From the NCBI GenBank assembly GCA_961205875.1, contig OY540814.1:28402151-28466150 (forward strand): DNA of 64,000 bases, written 5' to 3'. The DNA comes from Sialis fuliginosa (lineage: Eukaryota > Arthropoda > Insecta > Megaloptera > Sialidae). This document shows positions 1 through 10,040 of the stretch, one piece after another (the stretch's first letter is position 1; every line of letters starts with the position of its first letter). The notes beneath the pieces were generated by a model that worked only from the letters and a program-made list of their open reading frames with translations, made no database searches and was not told where the DNA came from. The position numbers and the translations under genes were made by a program.

Positions 1-52
1 CACTGTCATAGATGGTGCTGTAATCGACGAAATTTTTGCCCCACCCTGTATA
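1..52. repeat. Possible right end of a mariner-type element
   Basis: The first bases end in CCACCCTGTATATAC. The same ending, ACCACCCTGTATATG, recurs at 17711-17726 after an unrelated body. CACCCTGTA next to TA is a common terminus of Tc1/mariner derivatives. Only the end lies in the window, so the assignment is weak. Confidence 0.3.
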
Positions 53-111
53 TACAAAAACCACATACATATATACTAACAAATGCATACAGCACATGAC
101 ATTCCGTACCG

Positions 112-130
112 TTCTCTCTCTCTCTCTCTC
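112..130. repeat. (TC)n microsatellite
   Basis: Perfect run of about nine TC dinucleotides. Confidence 0.9.
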
Positions 131-567
131 GCGATGATTCGTTTGTTGCATGACAATGCAGAATTATAAATTACATTTGAGTGAAACTATTTAATTGCAA
201 ACCACGGGAACCATCCATTTTGCCCTGTTTCACGTGCTGTCAGCATACGACGCGGAGGTGCGCTTCTATACTACACTGACTGTGGCAATATGGCGGTGTT
301 GTTCTGCCTTTTTGATTTGATGCCATTTGTACCCATTTGTATGTCATGTCGAAAAGTTTATATGTATGTACGTGTATAGGTATTATTGTTGTCATAGCTT
401 GTATGAATGCCCGCTTTGGTAATGAATTGATTGTTTATGATGAGAAATATATATTCATACAAATTTGTGTTACCTATGGACCGTGTTATGCATTAATATA
501 TCAACCCTTTTCGAGTGTTTGATGCGCACATTTGTGATTTTGTTAAAGTAATTTAACATTTGATTGG
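131..567. other. Unique DNA, no recognised feature
   Basis: Moderate-GC sequence at 230-310, including ATATGGCGG, is followed by AT-rich DNA. A 61-codon open frame at 337-522 has no recognisable domain, no codon bias and a low-complexity hydrophobic composition. I do not regard it as a gene. Confidence 0.5.
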
Positions 568-575
568 TTAATTAG

Positions 576-852
576 TAGAGATTGGAAAAATAGTTGTTAT
601 TTTCAATGAAATAGTTACTAGTTGAATTTTTTTCGGAAAATAGTTGATAAATAGTTTTTTTACGATTTAATAATAATTAGTGCAAATGAAACAGAAAAAG
701 TGTTTTAAAATAGTTGGAAAGGTAGTTGCAAATAGTTGATTTCAAATTGTGTTCAATCAAACCAGTTTTCTGAAAACGGTGGAGATATGTAATAAAAATT
801 ACAATAAATGCATTTTTACGCAATAGTTGAAAAACTATTTTTCCAATCTCTA
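576..852. mobile_element. hAT-type MITE, copy 1
   Basis: A 277-bp element with inverted termini TAGAGATTGGAAAAATAGTT on the left and AACTATTTTTCCAATCTCTA on the right. It is flanked by a perfect 8-bp direct repeat TTAATTAG (568-575 and 853-860). An 8-bp target duplication is the hallmark of the hAT superfamily. There is no coding capacity, and the interior repeats ATAGTTG/CAACTAT motifs. A reverse-orientation copy lies at 14165-14408. It is non-autonomous and must have been mobilised by a transposase encoded elsewhere. Confidence 0.85.
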
Positions 853-860
853 TTAATTAG

Positions 861-1600
861 AAAAACGTTATTTTTTATAATCGTTCTCTCTTTGGATAAG
901 AACTGTCATATAAGTTTGATATCTCATTTGAAAGTGCTTGTTAGCTAGCAAATTTGCTAGCTCCTTTATAATACCGGACATTAGAGTTTTTGCAGTATAT
1001 ACACGGAAAAAAGAATTACAGTTTATCTCTGAATTTATATTGAGTGTTATATTACATTACAGAATAAAATTTGTATCGATTTGGACTGTCAGAATTCTTA
1101 CTATGAGTATCTCTAGGAAAGTTTAGTGTATTTCGTTTTTTTATTTATGATAATTGTTAAATATCTTCAACTGATTATGAGAAAGTTGATTTAAGACATT
1201 GCACGTATGAAGCGTCCCAGAATTAAATTGTCTTAGTTACATTTTTAACATTTAACCTGTACATTTGATAAACTCAAGGTGAAAATAATATTCCACCTAC
1301 TGCAATAAAGGTAATTCTCAGTGGTTGTAAAAATGTCGATGCTGTAATTACTATGAAATTGACTTTTAATTGATGCAAATTAATTTGACATTAATTATTT
1401 CAAATAGTTTATACAAAATTTGTTTCTGTGATATTTATAGATTTTTTTTTTGAATTTAGATCAGTGATATTTCAAATTTTTATAACTCAGTTGCTGATTG
1501 ACCGTGTGAGATAATTTTCATAACATCACGGTGGTTCCATATAATTTTTATCAAAATCTGAACATATACACGCCATTCGAAAGTTCAAATGGGGGAAAAA
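861..1600. other. AT-rich DNA, nothing recognised
   Basis: No repeat shared with the rest of the window, no RNA gene, and no open frame of note apart from a 62-codon chance frame at 938-1126. Confidence 0.4.
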
Positions 1601-1611
1601 GTACTTTAAAA

Positions 1612-1900
1612 AACACCTAAAAACACTGAAAAGTATTTAATAGTTAAATTTAACAGTTTTTGAAGTCTGTACCAAATTTCCAAGCTAATAAAAAACAATT
1701 AGTAAAGAAAAAAAAAAGAAAAAGAACTTTTAAAACTGTTAAATTTAATTTTTATATAATACACATTTTATATCAAACAAAGCATTTTACGTGAAAATTA
1801 CATAGATCTTTTTTGTAGAGCATAAAATTATCTATAAAAATGTTTATTACAACTTTTGCAGTATAATATTTCCTCTCAAAGATATATCTCTTTGCAGAAT
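1612..1900 (+). repeat. Degenerate dispersed-repeat fragments
   Basis: 1612-1745 holds two inverted near-copies of the AACTGTTAAATTTAAT motif, a diverged relative of the hairpin at 8972-9109. 1775-1900 is a strongly diverged piece of DR1, with TTTTACGTGAAAATT, TTTTTTGTAGAGCAT and AAGATATATCTC in the DR1 order. Both are old fragments. Confidence 0.5.
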
Positions 1901-2019
1901 TCAACACGAGAGCATATTATAAAAATATTGTTCACCCATTTTCCATTGAAATCAATCACCAATGTCCGCATAAAAAATAAATCTACGTAATCCACCGAGT
2001 CAAGAGTTAATAAACATGT

Positions 2020-2209
2020 TCGGTGTCAGATCCAACCGAGCTCAGGGTTATTTATTGGTTATAGAATAAGTGCTAGGTAATGTTGTCGATGCAGTAGTAG
2101 GTGTCCAGCGTAACCTGGAGTGCGTGTAGACCTCTACGGGGGGTCTCATGATGTCACCGTTCCGGTAAAGTGCAAAATTGTGTGAACAACACACGACGTT
2201 GCATTACAT
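2020..2209. other. Unique GC-richer islet
   Basis: About 190 bp of visibly higher G+C with no similarity to the repeats here. No open frame or RNA fold was recognised. It is one of a series of such islets. Confidence 0.4.
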
Positions 2210-2233
2210 AACTAATAATGCGTATTATTAGTT
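2210..2233. repeat. Perfect 10-bp hairpin at the edge of SatA
   Basis: AACTAATAAT and ATTATTAGTT face each other around a GCGT loop, about 30 bp before the first satellite unit. It may mark the array boundary or be chance in AT-rich DNA. Confidence 0.6.
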
Positions 2234-2262
2234 GTGTATGTCCACCTTAATCTTTATAGCTG

Positions 2263-3600
2263 ATGCAGTTTTTTTGGGTGGTTGTTTTTATAACGCCTTT
2301 ATGAGCCGTGATAATTTTTTTTTATTAAATCTAATAAATGGATTTTATAGGCCAGACTTTTCTCTTCAATTTGCTTTTTTTATAATCACTGTACGACCAT
2401 TTTTGACCAAATTATGAAGAAAAGTATGTGCCCAACTTAAATTTAAAAACAGTTGCAGTTTTTTGGTGGTTGTATTTATAACGCCTTTATGAGCCGTGAT
2501 CATTTTTTTTGACCAAATTCTAATGGATGGATTTTGTAGACAAGATTTTTCTCTTCAATTTGCTTTTTTTATAATCACTGTACGTTCATTTTTGACCAAA
2601 TTATGAAGAATAGTATGCCCAACTTAATCTTAAAAACAGTTGCAGTTTTTTTGTGGTTGTTTTTATAACGCTTTTATGAGCCGTGATAATTTTTTTTACC
2701 AAATCTAATAGATGGATTTTGTAGGCCAGACTTTTCTCTTCAATTTGCTTTTTTTATAATCACTGTACGACCATTTTTGACCAAATTATGAAGAAAAGTA
2801 TGTGCCCAACTTAATCTTAAAAACAGTTGCAGTTTTTTTGTGGTTGTTTTTATAACGCTTTTATGAGCCGTGATCATTTTTTTTTTACAAAATCGAATGG
2901 ATGGATTTTGTAGGCCAGACTTTTCTCTTCAATTTGCTTTTTTTATAATCACTGTACGACCATTTTTGACCAAATTATGAAGAATAGTATGCCCAACTTA
3001 ATCTTAAAAACAGTTGCAGTTTTTTGGTGGTTGTTTTTATAACGCCTTTATGAGCCGTGATAATTTTTTTTACCAAATTTAATGGATGCATTTTGTAGGC
3101 CAGACTTTTCTCTTCAATTTGCTTTTTTTATAATCACTGTGCGACCATTTTTGACCAAATTATGAAGAAAAGTATGTGTCGATAACTGCCTACTGTTTAC
3201 CTTAATCTTAAAAGTAGTTGCAGTTTTTTGGCGGTTGTTTTTATAACGCCTTTATGAGTCGTGATCATTTTTTTTAACCAAATCTAATGGATGCATTTTG
3301 TAGGCCAGACTTTTCTCTTCAATTTACTTTTTTTATAATCACTGTACGACCATTTTTGACCAAATTATAAACAAAATAGTAAAATGTGTCGCTTACTACT
3401 GTGTACCTTAATTAATCTTAATAGCAGATGCAGTTTATTGGTGGTTGTTTTTATAACCCACTCTTGTGCTGTGATAATTTTTTTTCACCAAATTTAATGA
3501 ATGGATTTTGTAGATCAGACTTTTCTCTTCGATTTGCTTTTTTTATAATTAATGTACGATCATTTTTAATCAAGTTATAAGGAAAATACTAAGTATTATT
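2263..3600 (+). repeat. SatA: 187-bp tandem satellite, about 7 units
   Basis: Units begin with GCAGTTTTTTGGTGGTTG at 2263, 2455, 2642, 2829, 3016, 3220 and 3430. Spacings are 192, 187, 187, 187, 204 and 210. Each contains TTATGAGCCGTGATAATTT, then CTTTTCTCTTCAATTTGC, then CACTGTACGACCATTTTT. The central units are nearly identical. The last two have small insertions (an extra CTACTGT...ACCTTAAT segment) and are more diverged, as expected for array edges. No other copy of the unit occurs in the window. Confidence 0.9.
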
Positions 3601-3621
3601 TTTTCTTTGATCGCAAATAAT

Positions 3622-3672
3622 TCAGTCAAAAATGGTCGTATAGCAATACAAAAAAAGCAAATTCTAGAGGAA
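3622..3672 (-). repeat. Inverted partial SatA unit
   Basis: GTCAAAAATGGTCGTATAGC followed by AAAAAAAGCAAATTCTAGAG is the reverse complement of the last third of a SatA unit. It lies about 20 bp beyond the array, so the array ends in a short inverted piece. Confidence 0.7.
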
Positions 3673-4719
3673 TATATAAACTTAAAATTATGATCTATTG
3701 GTAACGAGACAATTTCCCTAGTGGCTCTTTGCGGAACTAACGTTTGACAAATACTTTCACTTACAATTAGCTGTGTTATAAACAGAGCGAGTTCATTGTA
3801 ATTTTTTATTCTTTAAAAAAATTCTACTATGATTTCATCAATGAGTTTCAATTTTTTTGTATACGTAGGCTATTAATTATTGAAATATAAAAAGAAAACA
3901 TTTAATTAATTGCAATAAAAAAAACAATGGTATTTGAATCGAATCTAAAATATAGATTTTGCCTAGGAATATCAATGTTTAGCCAATGAATTGATTAATT
4001 TGTTACTCTTTGTTCACGAGCTAGGAGGGGGGGGGAGCAAGCGCCTCCCCCTGCCCATACCTGTCTAGGCCCATGCTTCTTGGTGTTGTTTTCATTAACT
4101 ATTTCACATGAACGAAGTCGCGGATAAAAGCTATATAGTAATTTATAAATCTATACCCTACTAAAATAGTAACATTTTTATAGCAAATGTGTCGTGTTGC
4201 TTAACTTAAGTAAATACGTATATATGAGTATAATTACATCGCGTACGTGTTACTTTACAAAGTAACCGCAATACGTAAGTGAAATATTAATAGACAAGGG
4301 AAATAGGTAGAAAGCGTGGATTGACACGTGCAATTCCAGAACGCCGAATGTCCGACAGATAGACGTTTGTACATATGTACATTCGCATACATACATACAA
4401 ACACACGGACGAACGGCCGCGCCAAACGCTTTGAAGTTTGACACAGAAACTTGTATGATCGACGTTTTGTAATTAATGCTACTGAATACAGTGGATGCTC
4501 GTGATTAAAAGTTACTCGACTGTTTTTTTTTTAAATATCTCAAAACCACACTGGGAGAAATAATTACTGTATTTTTTTAATTATTTTTCCAAGTTGAAAA
4601 AGTAATTAAACGTAATATGAATATTAAAAGCAATTATATTTTTACGTAATTTTTCTAGTAAAAAAATAACATGAATATTCTGTGCAGTTTTTAAGAATAA
4701 ATATAGTAACATTTTTACT
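3673..4719. other. Mostly unique DNA with a G-rich hAT-like scrap
   Basis: 4021-4075 has a nine-G run followed by GCCTCCCCCTGCCCATACC, the kind of G/C tract seen inside the hAT elements of this window, but no terminus could be paired. 4360-4440 is a moderate-GC islet overlapped by a 64-codon minus-strand frame with no recognisable domain. The rest is AT-rich. Confidence 0.4.
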
Positions 4720-5158
4720 TTCTTATATCATGTGTATGAAATATACATATAGTATAAGTAAGTATAGTGAAGCCGATTTTTTTCGAACCCCGGATTTTGA
4801 CGGAATTATCTATTTTGACCTTTCCTGACTATTTTCGCCATGATGTCTGTGTGTCTGTCTGTCTGTAAGCGCTGTAACTCAAATACGAGAAATCGTAGAA
4901 CGGTGAAATTTTATATTTAAGATTAATTTTGGTCTGGGAAAAAAACGTCATTTTTTGAAAACGATCTTTCAACCAGATACGGATGTTTACCTACGTCGAT
5001 TTTTGAATTTTTCGAATTACTCTGAAACAGTGCGAAATAGAGAAAAATGGTCAAGTTAAAAATTGTAGGTAATATCATTATCTATAGTTTATGTTCTATT
5101 CCTTTTTTCGTAAAAACGAATTTTTGAAAAAAATAATTTTTATTATAATTCAAATGGT
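4720..5158 (+). repeat. Dispersed repeat P, copy 1
   Basis: About 440 bp that matches 59301-59754 over its full length. It starts with GTATGAAATATACATA, passes through GTGAAGCCGATTTTTTTCGA and a (TGTC)n run, and ends at TTATTATAATTCAAATG. Both copies are in the same orientation and diverged by scattered substitutions. There are no terminal inverted repeats and no coding capacity, and the class is unknown. Confidence 0.8.
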
Positions 5159-5180
5159 TCATAACAGAGGAGAAATATCT

Positions 5181-5300
5181 GCCATGAGTGTCATGGGACT
5201 TTCTTATACATATTACAGAGATTGAACAGTGTGTGTGTTTGCCATAGGTACCGTGGGATTTTCTTATACGTAATACTGAGAGTGAACTGTGTAGGTGAAT
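5181..5300 (+). repeat. 60-bp tandem dimer
   Basis: Two diverged 60-bp units start with GCCATGAGTGTCATGGGA (5181) and GCCATAGGTACCGTGGGA (5241). Both run on through TTTTCTTATAC-like and GTGAACTGTGT-like segments. Confidence 0.65.
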
Positions 5301-5395
5301 CTAAATAATTACATAAAAAAATTCTTTCTGGCTAAATCATAAATGTATGGGAAATAAATTATAGATAATAACATACTCAACATTTTTTATCTAAA

Positions 5396-5640
5396 ACAAA
5401 TAAAAAATAAAACCGACTTCAAAAATTGTTAAATTTAATTTCTATGCAATATGTTTTTTTAACCTGAATTTTTCAAAGATAGAATTTTTAAAATTATTTT
5501 TAGTATCTTTTATTTTTGAATACATTTTCGATAGACTTTCTATTCATATACTTATTAAAGTTAGCAATACTGCTCACCTTACACAAAGGTAAATACAGGA
5601 AACATCCTGTCTGTCTGTCTGTCTGTCTGTGTGTGTGTGT
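5396..5640 (+). repeat. ACCGACTTC-type repeat scrap and (TCTG)n/(TG)n microsatellite
   Basis: AAAACCGACTTCAAAAATTG followed by TTAAATTTAATTTCTATG is a fragment of a motif that recurs at 9056-9109 and 18800-18830. A (TCTG)n-(TG)n run lies at 5608-5641. Insect dispersed repeats often carry such a TCTG run. Confidence 0.5.
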
Positions 5641-5987
5641 TTAAATTGTGACATTTGTCCAAATGTAACTGATGTAAGTTAATGTTAGAAATGCGTTCGT
5701 CAGCGAGTTTGTAATATAATATGATTTCAAAATAGATTTCATAAACTATTGATGGATCTATTTAGATTTCACTACTCAAAGTTTACATCAGAATTGTACA
5801 AAATGACGTTTCTGTTAATTAAATGTCCGAATGAATTTCACTGATATTATTTATTTATAGGTATATCTATTTTAATTTATGATTTATTGTTCTAGTACTT
5901 ATTTAACCCTTTTAACGCGACCATATAGAATTCTATTTTCTTTTAATTTACATTTTATTTTATTAAGGAAGTTGATATTAGTGTGTA

Positions 5988-6870
5988 GAGGCGTGAAATT
6001 TTTACAAGGGAAGCATATTTTGTCAATTCTCCCCCTCCTATAAAAAAAAACTAGTTATGAAACACCTTAAATTCAAGCTTTTACTTTTTAAAATAAATTG
6101 TTATATATTTATATAGTAACCAAATGATTCTACGTCTTATTTTCTTGTATTTTAGTCGATATTTGTATGACGAGTTGAAGGAAATTTCACTAAAAAATTT
6201 CGAATTTTTGATTTCGTTAAAAGTATGTTTTTTGTATAGAAAATGACGTGAAAAGTTGAACTGTTCAAACCGCAGGTTTGTATCTCAAACCGTTCTCGAG
6301 ATATAGCCTCTCAAAGTTTTAGTTTTTTCAAATTTTTGGAGAAAAAAGGCCATAACTTTTGAACGCGTGGTCGGAATTGATTTTAGTTGACGGATTTGAA
6401 ATCAGCGTGTCAAAATCTATATAATGACATGTATAATACTTTAAAATTCGGCAAAAAAATTTTGGCCAAAAATCGACATTTTTTTAAGGTATACCCCTTT
6501 GAATTTTTTCGATTTTTCGTGAAATTTTTTTTTTCGAGTTTTAAGGTATTATACATGTCATTATATAGATTTTGACACGCTGATTCTAAATCCGTCAACT
6601 ACAATCAATTCCGACCACACGTTCAAAAGTGATGGCCTTTTTTCTCCAAAAATTTAAAAAAACTAAAACTTTGAGAGGCTATATCTCGAGAACGGTTTGA
6701 GATACAGACCTGCGGTTTGAAACAATCAACTTTTCACGTCATTTTCTATACAATAAACATACTTTTAACGAAATCAAAAATTCGAAAATTTTTAGTGAAA
6801 TTTCCTGTAACTCATACAAATATCGACTAAAATACAAGAAAATAAGACGTAGAGGTATAATAATTTTATA
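5988..6870. mobile_element. FB foldback palindrome, copy 1
   Basis: 6130-6855 is an inverted repeat with arms of about 350 bp centred near 6492. The left arm starts ACGTCTTATTTTCTTGTATT and the right arm ends in its reverse complement. The symmetry is good enough that the same 62-residue frame (starting MTDL.SACQNLYNDMYNTLK) appears on both strands, so those frames are not genes. 5988-6130 is a one-sided extension that starts GAGGCGTGAAATTTTTA. Copy 3 shows the same extension ending at CGCCTCGCCACTG, which resembles a hAT terminus. Copies lie at 36178-36968 and 51891-52743. A transcript would form a long hairpin. Confidence 0.85.
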
Positions 6871-7430
6871 AAATTGATATTTTCCGGCGCACCCTTTATT
6901 GGGTTATAATTGTTTAAGGTCTTTATGAAAATAATCTGTTATGGAGAAATCTTAAAGATGATTTCATTGTGATAATTTTTAACAAAGTAACTGTACCAAA
7001 TTTTAGGAAAATAAAAAAATCCTTTAAATTTTATTGCAAATAGGTATATTTCTGTAAATATACGGTGTTTATTTAAGAGGAAAAATATTGTTATTCTTTC
7101 CGTAAGTAATAAAGAACAGCTATCAATCACGGGCGTAGAAGCAGGAAAAGGAAATAAGGAAGGTGTAACTGGCACCGGATGTAGGTGCATGATGTACCTT
7201 CGTACCGGAAGTAGACGCCGGTCGTAATCTCTTATCGTCGCAGCGCAGAGCGTGGCTATCCTGCGTCATTCAATATGTCGTCATATTCCCCGCACTTAAC
7301 TCTCAGGTCAATGGGGAAGTTTTTTTTATACTATTCTATTAATATGAAATGTCTCAACGACCGACAGAATCGATAAATGTTTTAGTTCTTCTTTCAAATG
7401 TTTTACATTGATTTTTAATATTGCTTCCTC
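6871..7430. other. Unique DNA with a GC islet at 7125-7310
   Basis: The islet contains GGTGTAACTGGCACCGG and CGGAAGTAGACGCCGGTCG, with no match elsewhere in the window. An 83-codon minus-strand frame crosses it but shows no known motif. Confidence 0.4.
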
Positions 7431-8070
7431 GCAATATCGAAGATACGAGAAGCTATGTGATCGTTTCAGATTGAGACAAAATAAATGTTCTCCGAATTCA
7501 AAATTTTAAATTGATCTATCCGTTTCACGTCAAGACAAATTTCAAAATCATCAAAATCGTGTGTAAGAGGGAGGGGTGACATCTCAAAATATATATATTT
7601 TTTAATATATCTCAAGAACGACACATTTTACGTGAAAATTTTATAGAATCTTTTTTGTAGAGCATTACATTTTCTATAATATAGATCTACAACGTTTGTT
7701 GTAAAATATATATTAAAAATATGTATCTCATTTTGCTTTAAAAATTCATTTGTTTTTTTAAATTGATATTTACTATGACATGTTAACTGTCATGTTGACG
7801 TTTTAAATGTCATTTTGACGTTTGCTTAAATTTAGATTTAGATTGAAATTGTCAAGAAATTAAAAATATACGAAAACGTAATCAGGTGCGTTTTAAGAAA
7901 AATTTCGAACTAATATTTTTTTAGTAAAATTGTATAAAAATTAAATGGTTAACCAATTCCAGGCAATTCATCTAAACACTATCGGTTTTTATTTAAATTG
8001 TTCAATAATTAACTACCTTTGGTGAATTTAACACGAGGGAGCACTGTGCATTTACTTGGCAGATGTTTTT
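7431..8070 (+). mobile_element. DR1 element, copy a (internally deleted)
   Basis: DR1 is the commonest repeat here. Its left end is TTGCTTCCTCGCAATATCG and its right end CACGAGGAAGCACTGTGC followed by ATTTACTTGGCAGATG and a T-run. In order it contains GATCGTTTCAGATTGAGAC, TTTATCCGTTTCACGTCAA, a TCTG/TCCG run, CACACGCATAACTCATGAAC, TCATCAAAATCGTGTGTAAG, CAAGATATCTCAAGAACGAC, a minisatellite of AAATGTCATTTTGACGTTTT and GGTTAACCAATTCCAGGCAA. This copy lacks the TCTG block. The 10-bp TGCTTCCTCG motif is inverted at the right end. The class is unknown and it is non-coding. Confidence 0.85.
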
Positions 8071-8230
8071 CTATCTTTTATCAGTTAATCAATAATACAC
8101 GGTTGAAAAAGTTTGGAAAAGGGGTGGAAAAACTTAAAAAACACAAGATAATGGAGCATTTTTTTGTACGCGCTGTTTTCATGGAACCAATTAAACGCGT
8201 GAATGGAGGGATTAAACTGTGCACTGTATA

Positions 8231-8345
8231 CAGTGTAACCTTAATATAACGAGCCTCAATATAACGATTTCCTCGATTTAACAAATTTTTCGAAAACTAA
8301 TGCAACAACCTCACTGTAAAAAATTACTTGGTATAACGAATATTT
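8231..8345 (+). mobile_element. Pogo/Tigger-like 5' end fragment
   Basis: TA followed by CAGTGTAACCTTAATATAAC, GAGCCTCAATATAACGAT and later GGTATAACGAATATT. A CAGT start with repeated ATATAACGA is typical of pogo-group elements (Tc1/mariner superfamily, TA target). No matching right end was found. Confidence 0.5.
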
Positions 8346-8765
8346 TCTACTTGAACTGTATTTTCAGTATTACGTTTTTTCACATATCAATATAAAGATT
8401 TATAATAGAAGCAATATCTTAAAGATCCAGCACAAGTAATTGAATTTTTTATTTTCGAACAGAATAAATAACATATAGTTCCGTGCAGATATCGCTAGGA
8501 GGAGCTACTGGTAGTAGATCTTCTGGTGTTATCGACAGCGGTCATTGTACAATCATTGTGAAACCATCTTTACACATGTTATCAATATGTCAGCATTTTC
8601 ACAGCCGGGGCCGGCCGCAACAGAAGCACAACGCTCAGCGGGGACGTCCGCCTCCGCACTTCCGCCGGAAACTGTGCTTCACGACGTACTGATTGCTTAT
8701 CACAAGATGTTTGTCGGTCTGGGTGGAAAGGATTGTTTTTAAATTTTTAATAAATTTGTAATTTG
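8346..8765. other. Unique GC-rich islet at 8480-8740
   Basis: 8600-8680 is markedly GC-rich (CCGGGGCCGGCCGCAAC, GGGACGTCCGCCTCCGC). Three overlapping frames of 65-70 codons cross it on both strands. None has a recognisable domain, so I treat it as a candidate regulatory or exon islet only. 8346-8479 is AT-rich. Confidence 0.4.
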
Positions 8766-8971
8766 AAAAAAATAAAATAAAAATTCTTCCTGTGTACCAT
8801 AGGTGTCCAACCTTTTGAACCTTTTGGACTGCATAGCATATACCCAATCTACCAATGTATTTATCCCCCCCCCCTTTCGAAATTTTTTCTTACTACTAAG
8901 ATACATCACTGAAAAGAGAAAAATAAAAAACTTAATTTTAAGAAAAAAATTAAATCGACTTGAAAAAAATT

Positions 8972-9109
8972 AAAAACACTGAGAAATATACCTAATAATT
9001 AAATTTAACAGTTTTTGAAATCGGTGCCAAGCCAATTAAAAACAGAGAAAAGAAAACCGGCTTCAAAAACTGTTAAATTTAATTATTAGGTATACATTTC
9101 AGTGTTTTT
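8972..9109. repeat. 54-bp-arm hairpin
   Basis: The left arm (8972-9025, AAAAACACTGAGAAATATAC onward) and right arm (9056-9109, ending ATACATTTCAGTGTTTTT) are near-perfect reverse complements around a 30-bp spacer. The arm sequence recurs singly at 5410-5440, 1625-1665 and 18800-18840. It is therefore an inverted pair of one dispersed motif. Confidence 0.8.
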
Positions 9110-9345
9110 GGTTTTTTTAGTCTGTTTTATTTTTGTTTATTTTTTAAATTTTGAAAGCTAAATCTGCCAACCAATTAGGATCTTCCAAATAAGGTACCTC
9201 TAGTTTTTCTTTTTGATTCTAAAAACATTGTATTTTATTTTTTAAATCGTAGAATCATTATTTTATTATTATAAGATTTTTTTTAATTATCCGATGAGGG
9301 CCGCAGGCTGGACAAGCTTGCTGTATACCACAGAGATAAATCAGT

Positions 9346-9500
9346 CAGTAGCGGATTAAGAGGAGGGAGAAGGGCGGTTCTCCCTGGGTCCCTGTGTAGC
9401 ATGGTAAAGAAAAATTTCGTAAAAAATTCCGAAAACATTGGCAAAATTACTTCAAATTTAATTACGTTTGATTTTTAAGAAGTAGGGGGGGGGGGGGTAA
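9346..9500 (+). mobile_element. hAT-type left-end fragment with 13-G run
   Basis: CAGTAGCGGATTAAG followed by GGGAGAAGGGCGGTTCTCC has the CAGNNGCGG form of hAT ends in this window. A 13-G run lies at 9485-9497. No right terminus was found. Confidence 0.4.
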
Positions 9501-9944
9501 AAGAGTTTTATTGATTACATCAATCACGAGAAGCTAAATTGCATTTTATAAGCTGCGATGATCGGGCGGAGCCTGTGTGGTACGTACAATAATTATGAAA
9601 TAATCATAAAGTTTAGCGTTATCTTATTCATGTTATGTGTATATACACGCGATGATGGGTAAACAGAGTATTAAAATTTGGAATCCGTATCCTGTTTTTC
9701 CCGACGCCCTCTTTCGATGTTTACCGACTGTCGATCAGGCACGGCTTAGACATAGATTAGCCCCAGCGGAATTCTGTAAAATTTTATGGATTTTTGAATT
9801 TTGACGAACATTAAATAAATAAATACGATCTATTTTGAAAAACTCGGTTTTCGTATTTCAGTTATTCCAAAAAACACGGTTTTAACAGATTTTTCGAATT
9901 TAGACAAAAAATCAATGGAAACATTTTTTGATAATTAATTTTCT
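9500..9944. other. Mostly unique DNA
   Basis: A moderate-GC stretch at 9640-9780 (CCCGACGCCCTCTTTCG, CGGCTTAGACATAGATTAG) is followed by AT-rich sequence. No gene was recognised. Confidence 0.35.
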
Positions 9945-10040
9945 GTTGTGGATCTTGGCTTCTGGGTCGATTTGGTCGTGTTATCGGCTAACGTTTCGTC
10001 ACACATTGCAGTGGACATCTTCAGGGCTCTTGTAAAAGAT
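9945..10040 (+). repeat. Retroelement-like 3' fragment shared with 30190-30280
   Basis: GATCTTGGCTTCTGGGTCGA, then TTGGTCG..., then CACACATTGCAGTGGACATC is matched by GGATTCTGGGT, GATTTGGTCGTTCTTTCGG and GCACATTGCAATGGAC at 30200-30265. Read on the minus strand it gives CTGAAGATGTCCACTGCAAT...ACGAAACGT. Such a motif follows the coding region of some invertebrate retroelements, but the assignment here is tentative. Confidence 0.4.

Noticed and set aside
2263..3600. CRISPR-like regular array
   Set aside because: The whole 187-bp unit repeats with no variable spacers, so it is a satellite; the same applies to SatJ, SatK and Sat184.
6387..6598. Near-identical 62-residue frames on both strands (MTDL.SACQNLYN...)
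   Set aside because: They are produced by the FB palindrome; the same frame recurs at each FB copy and the second half is lysine/phenylalanine-rich AT translation.
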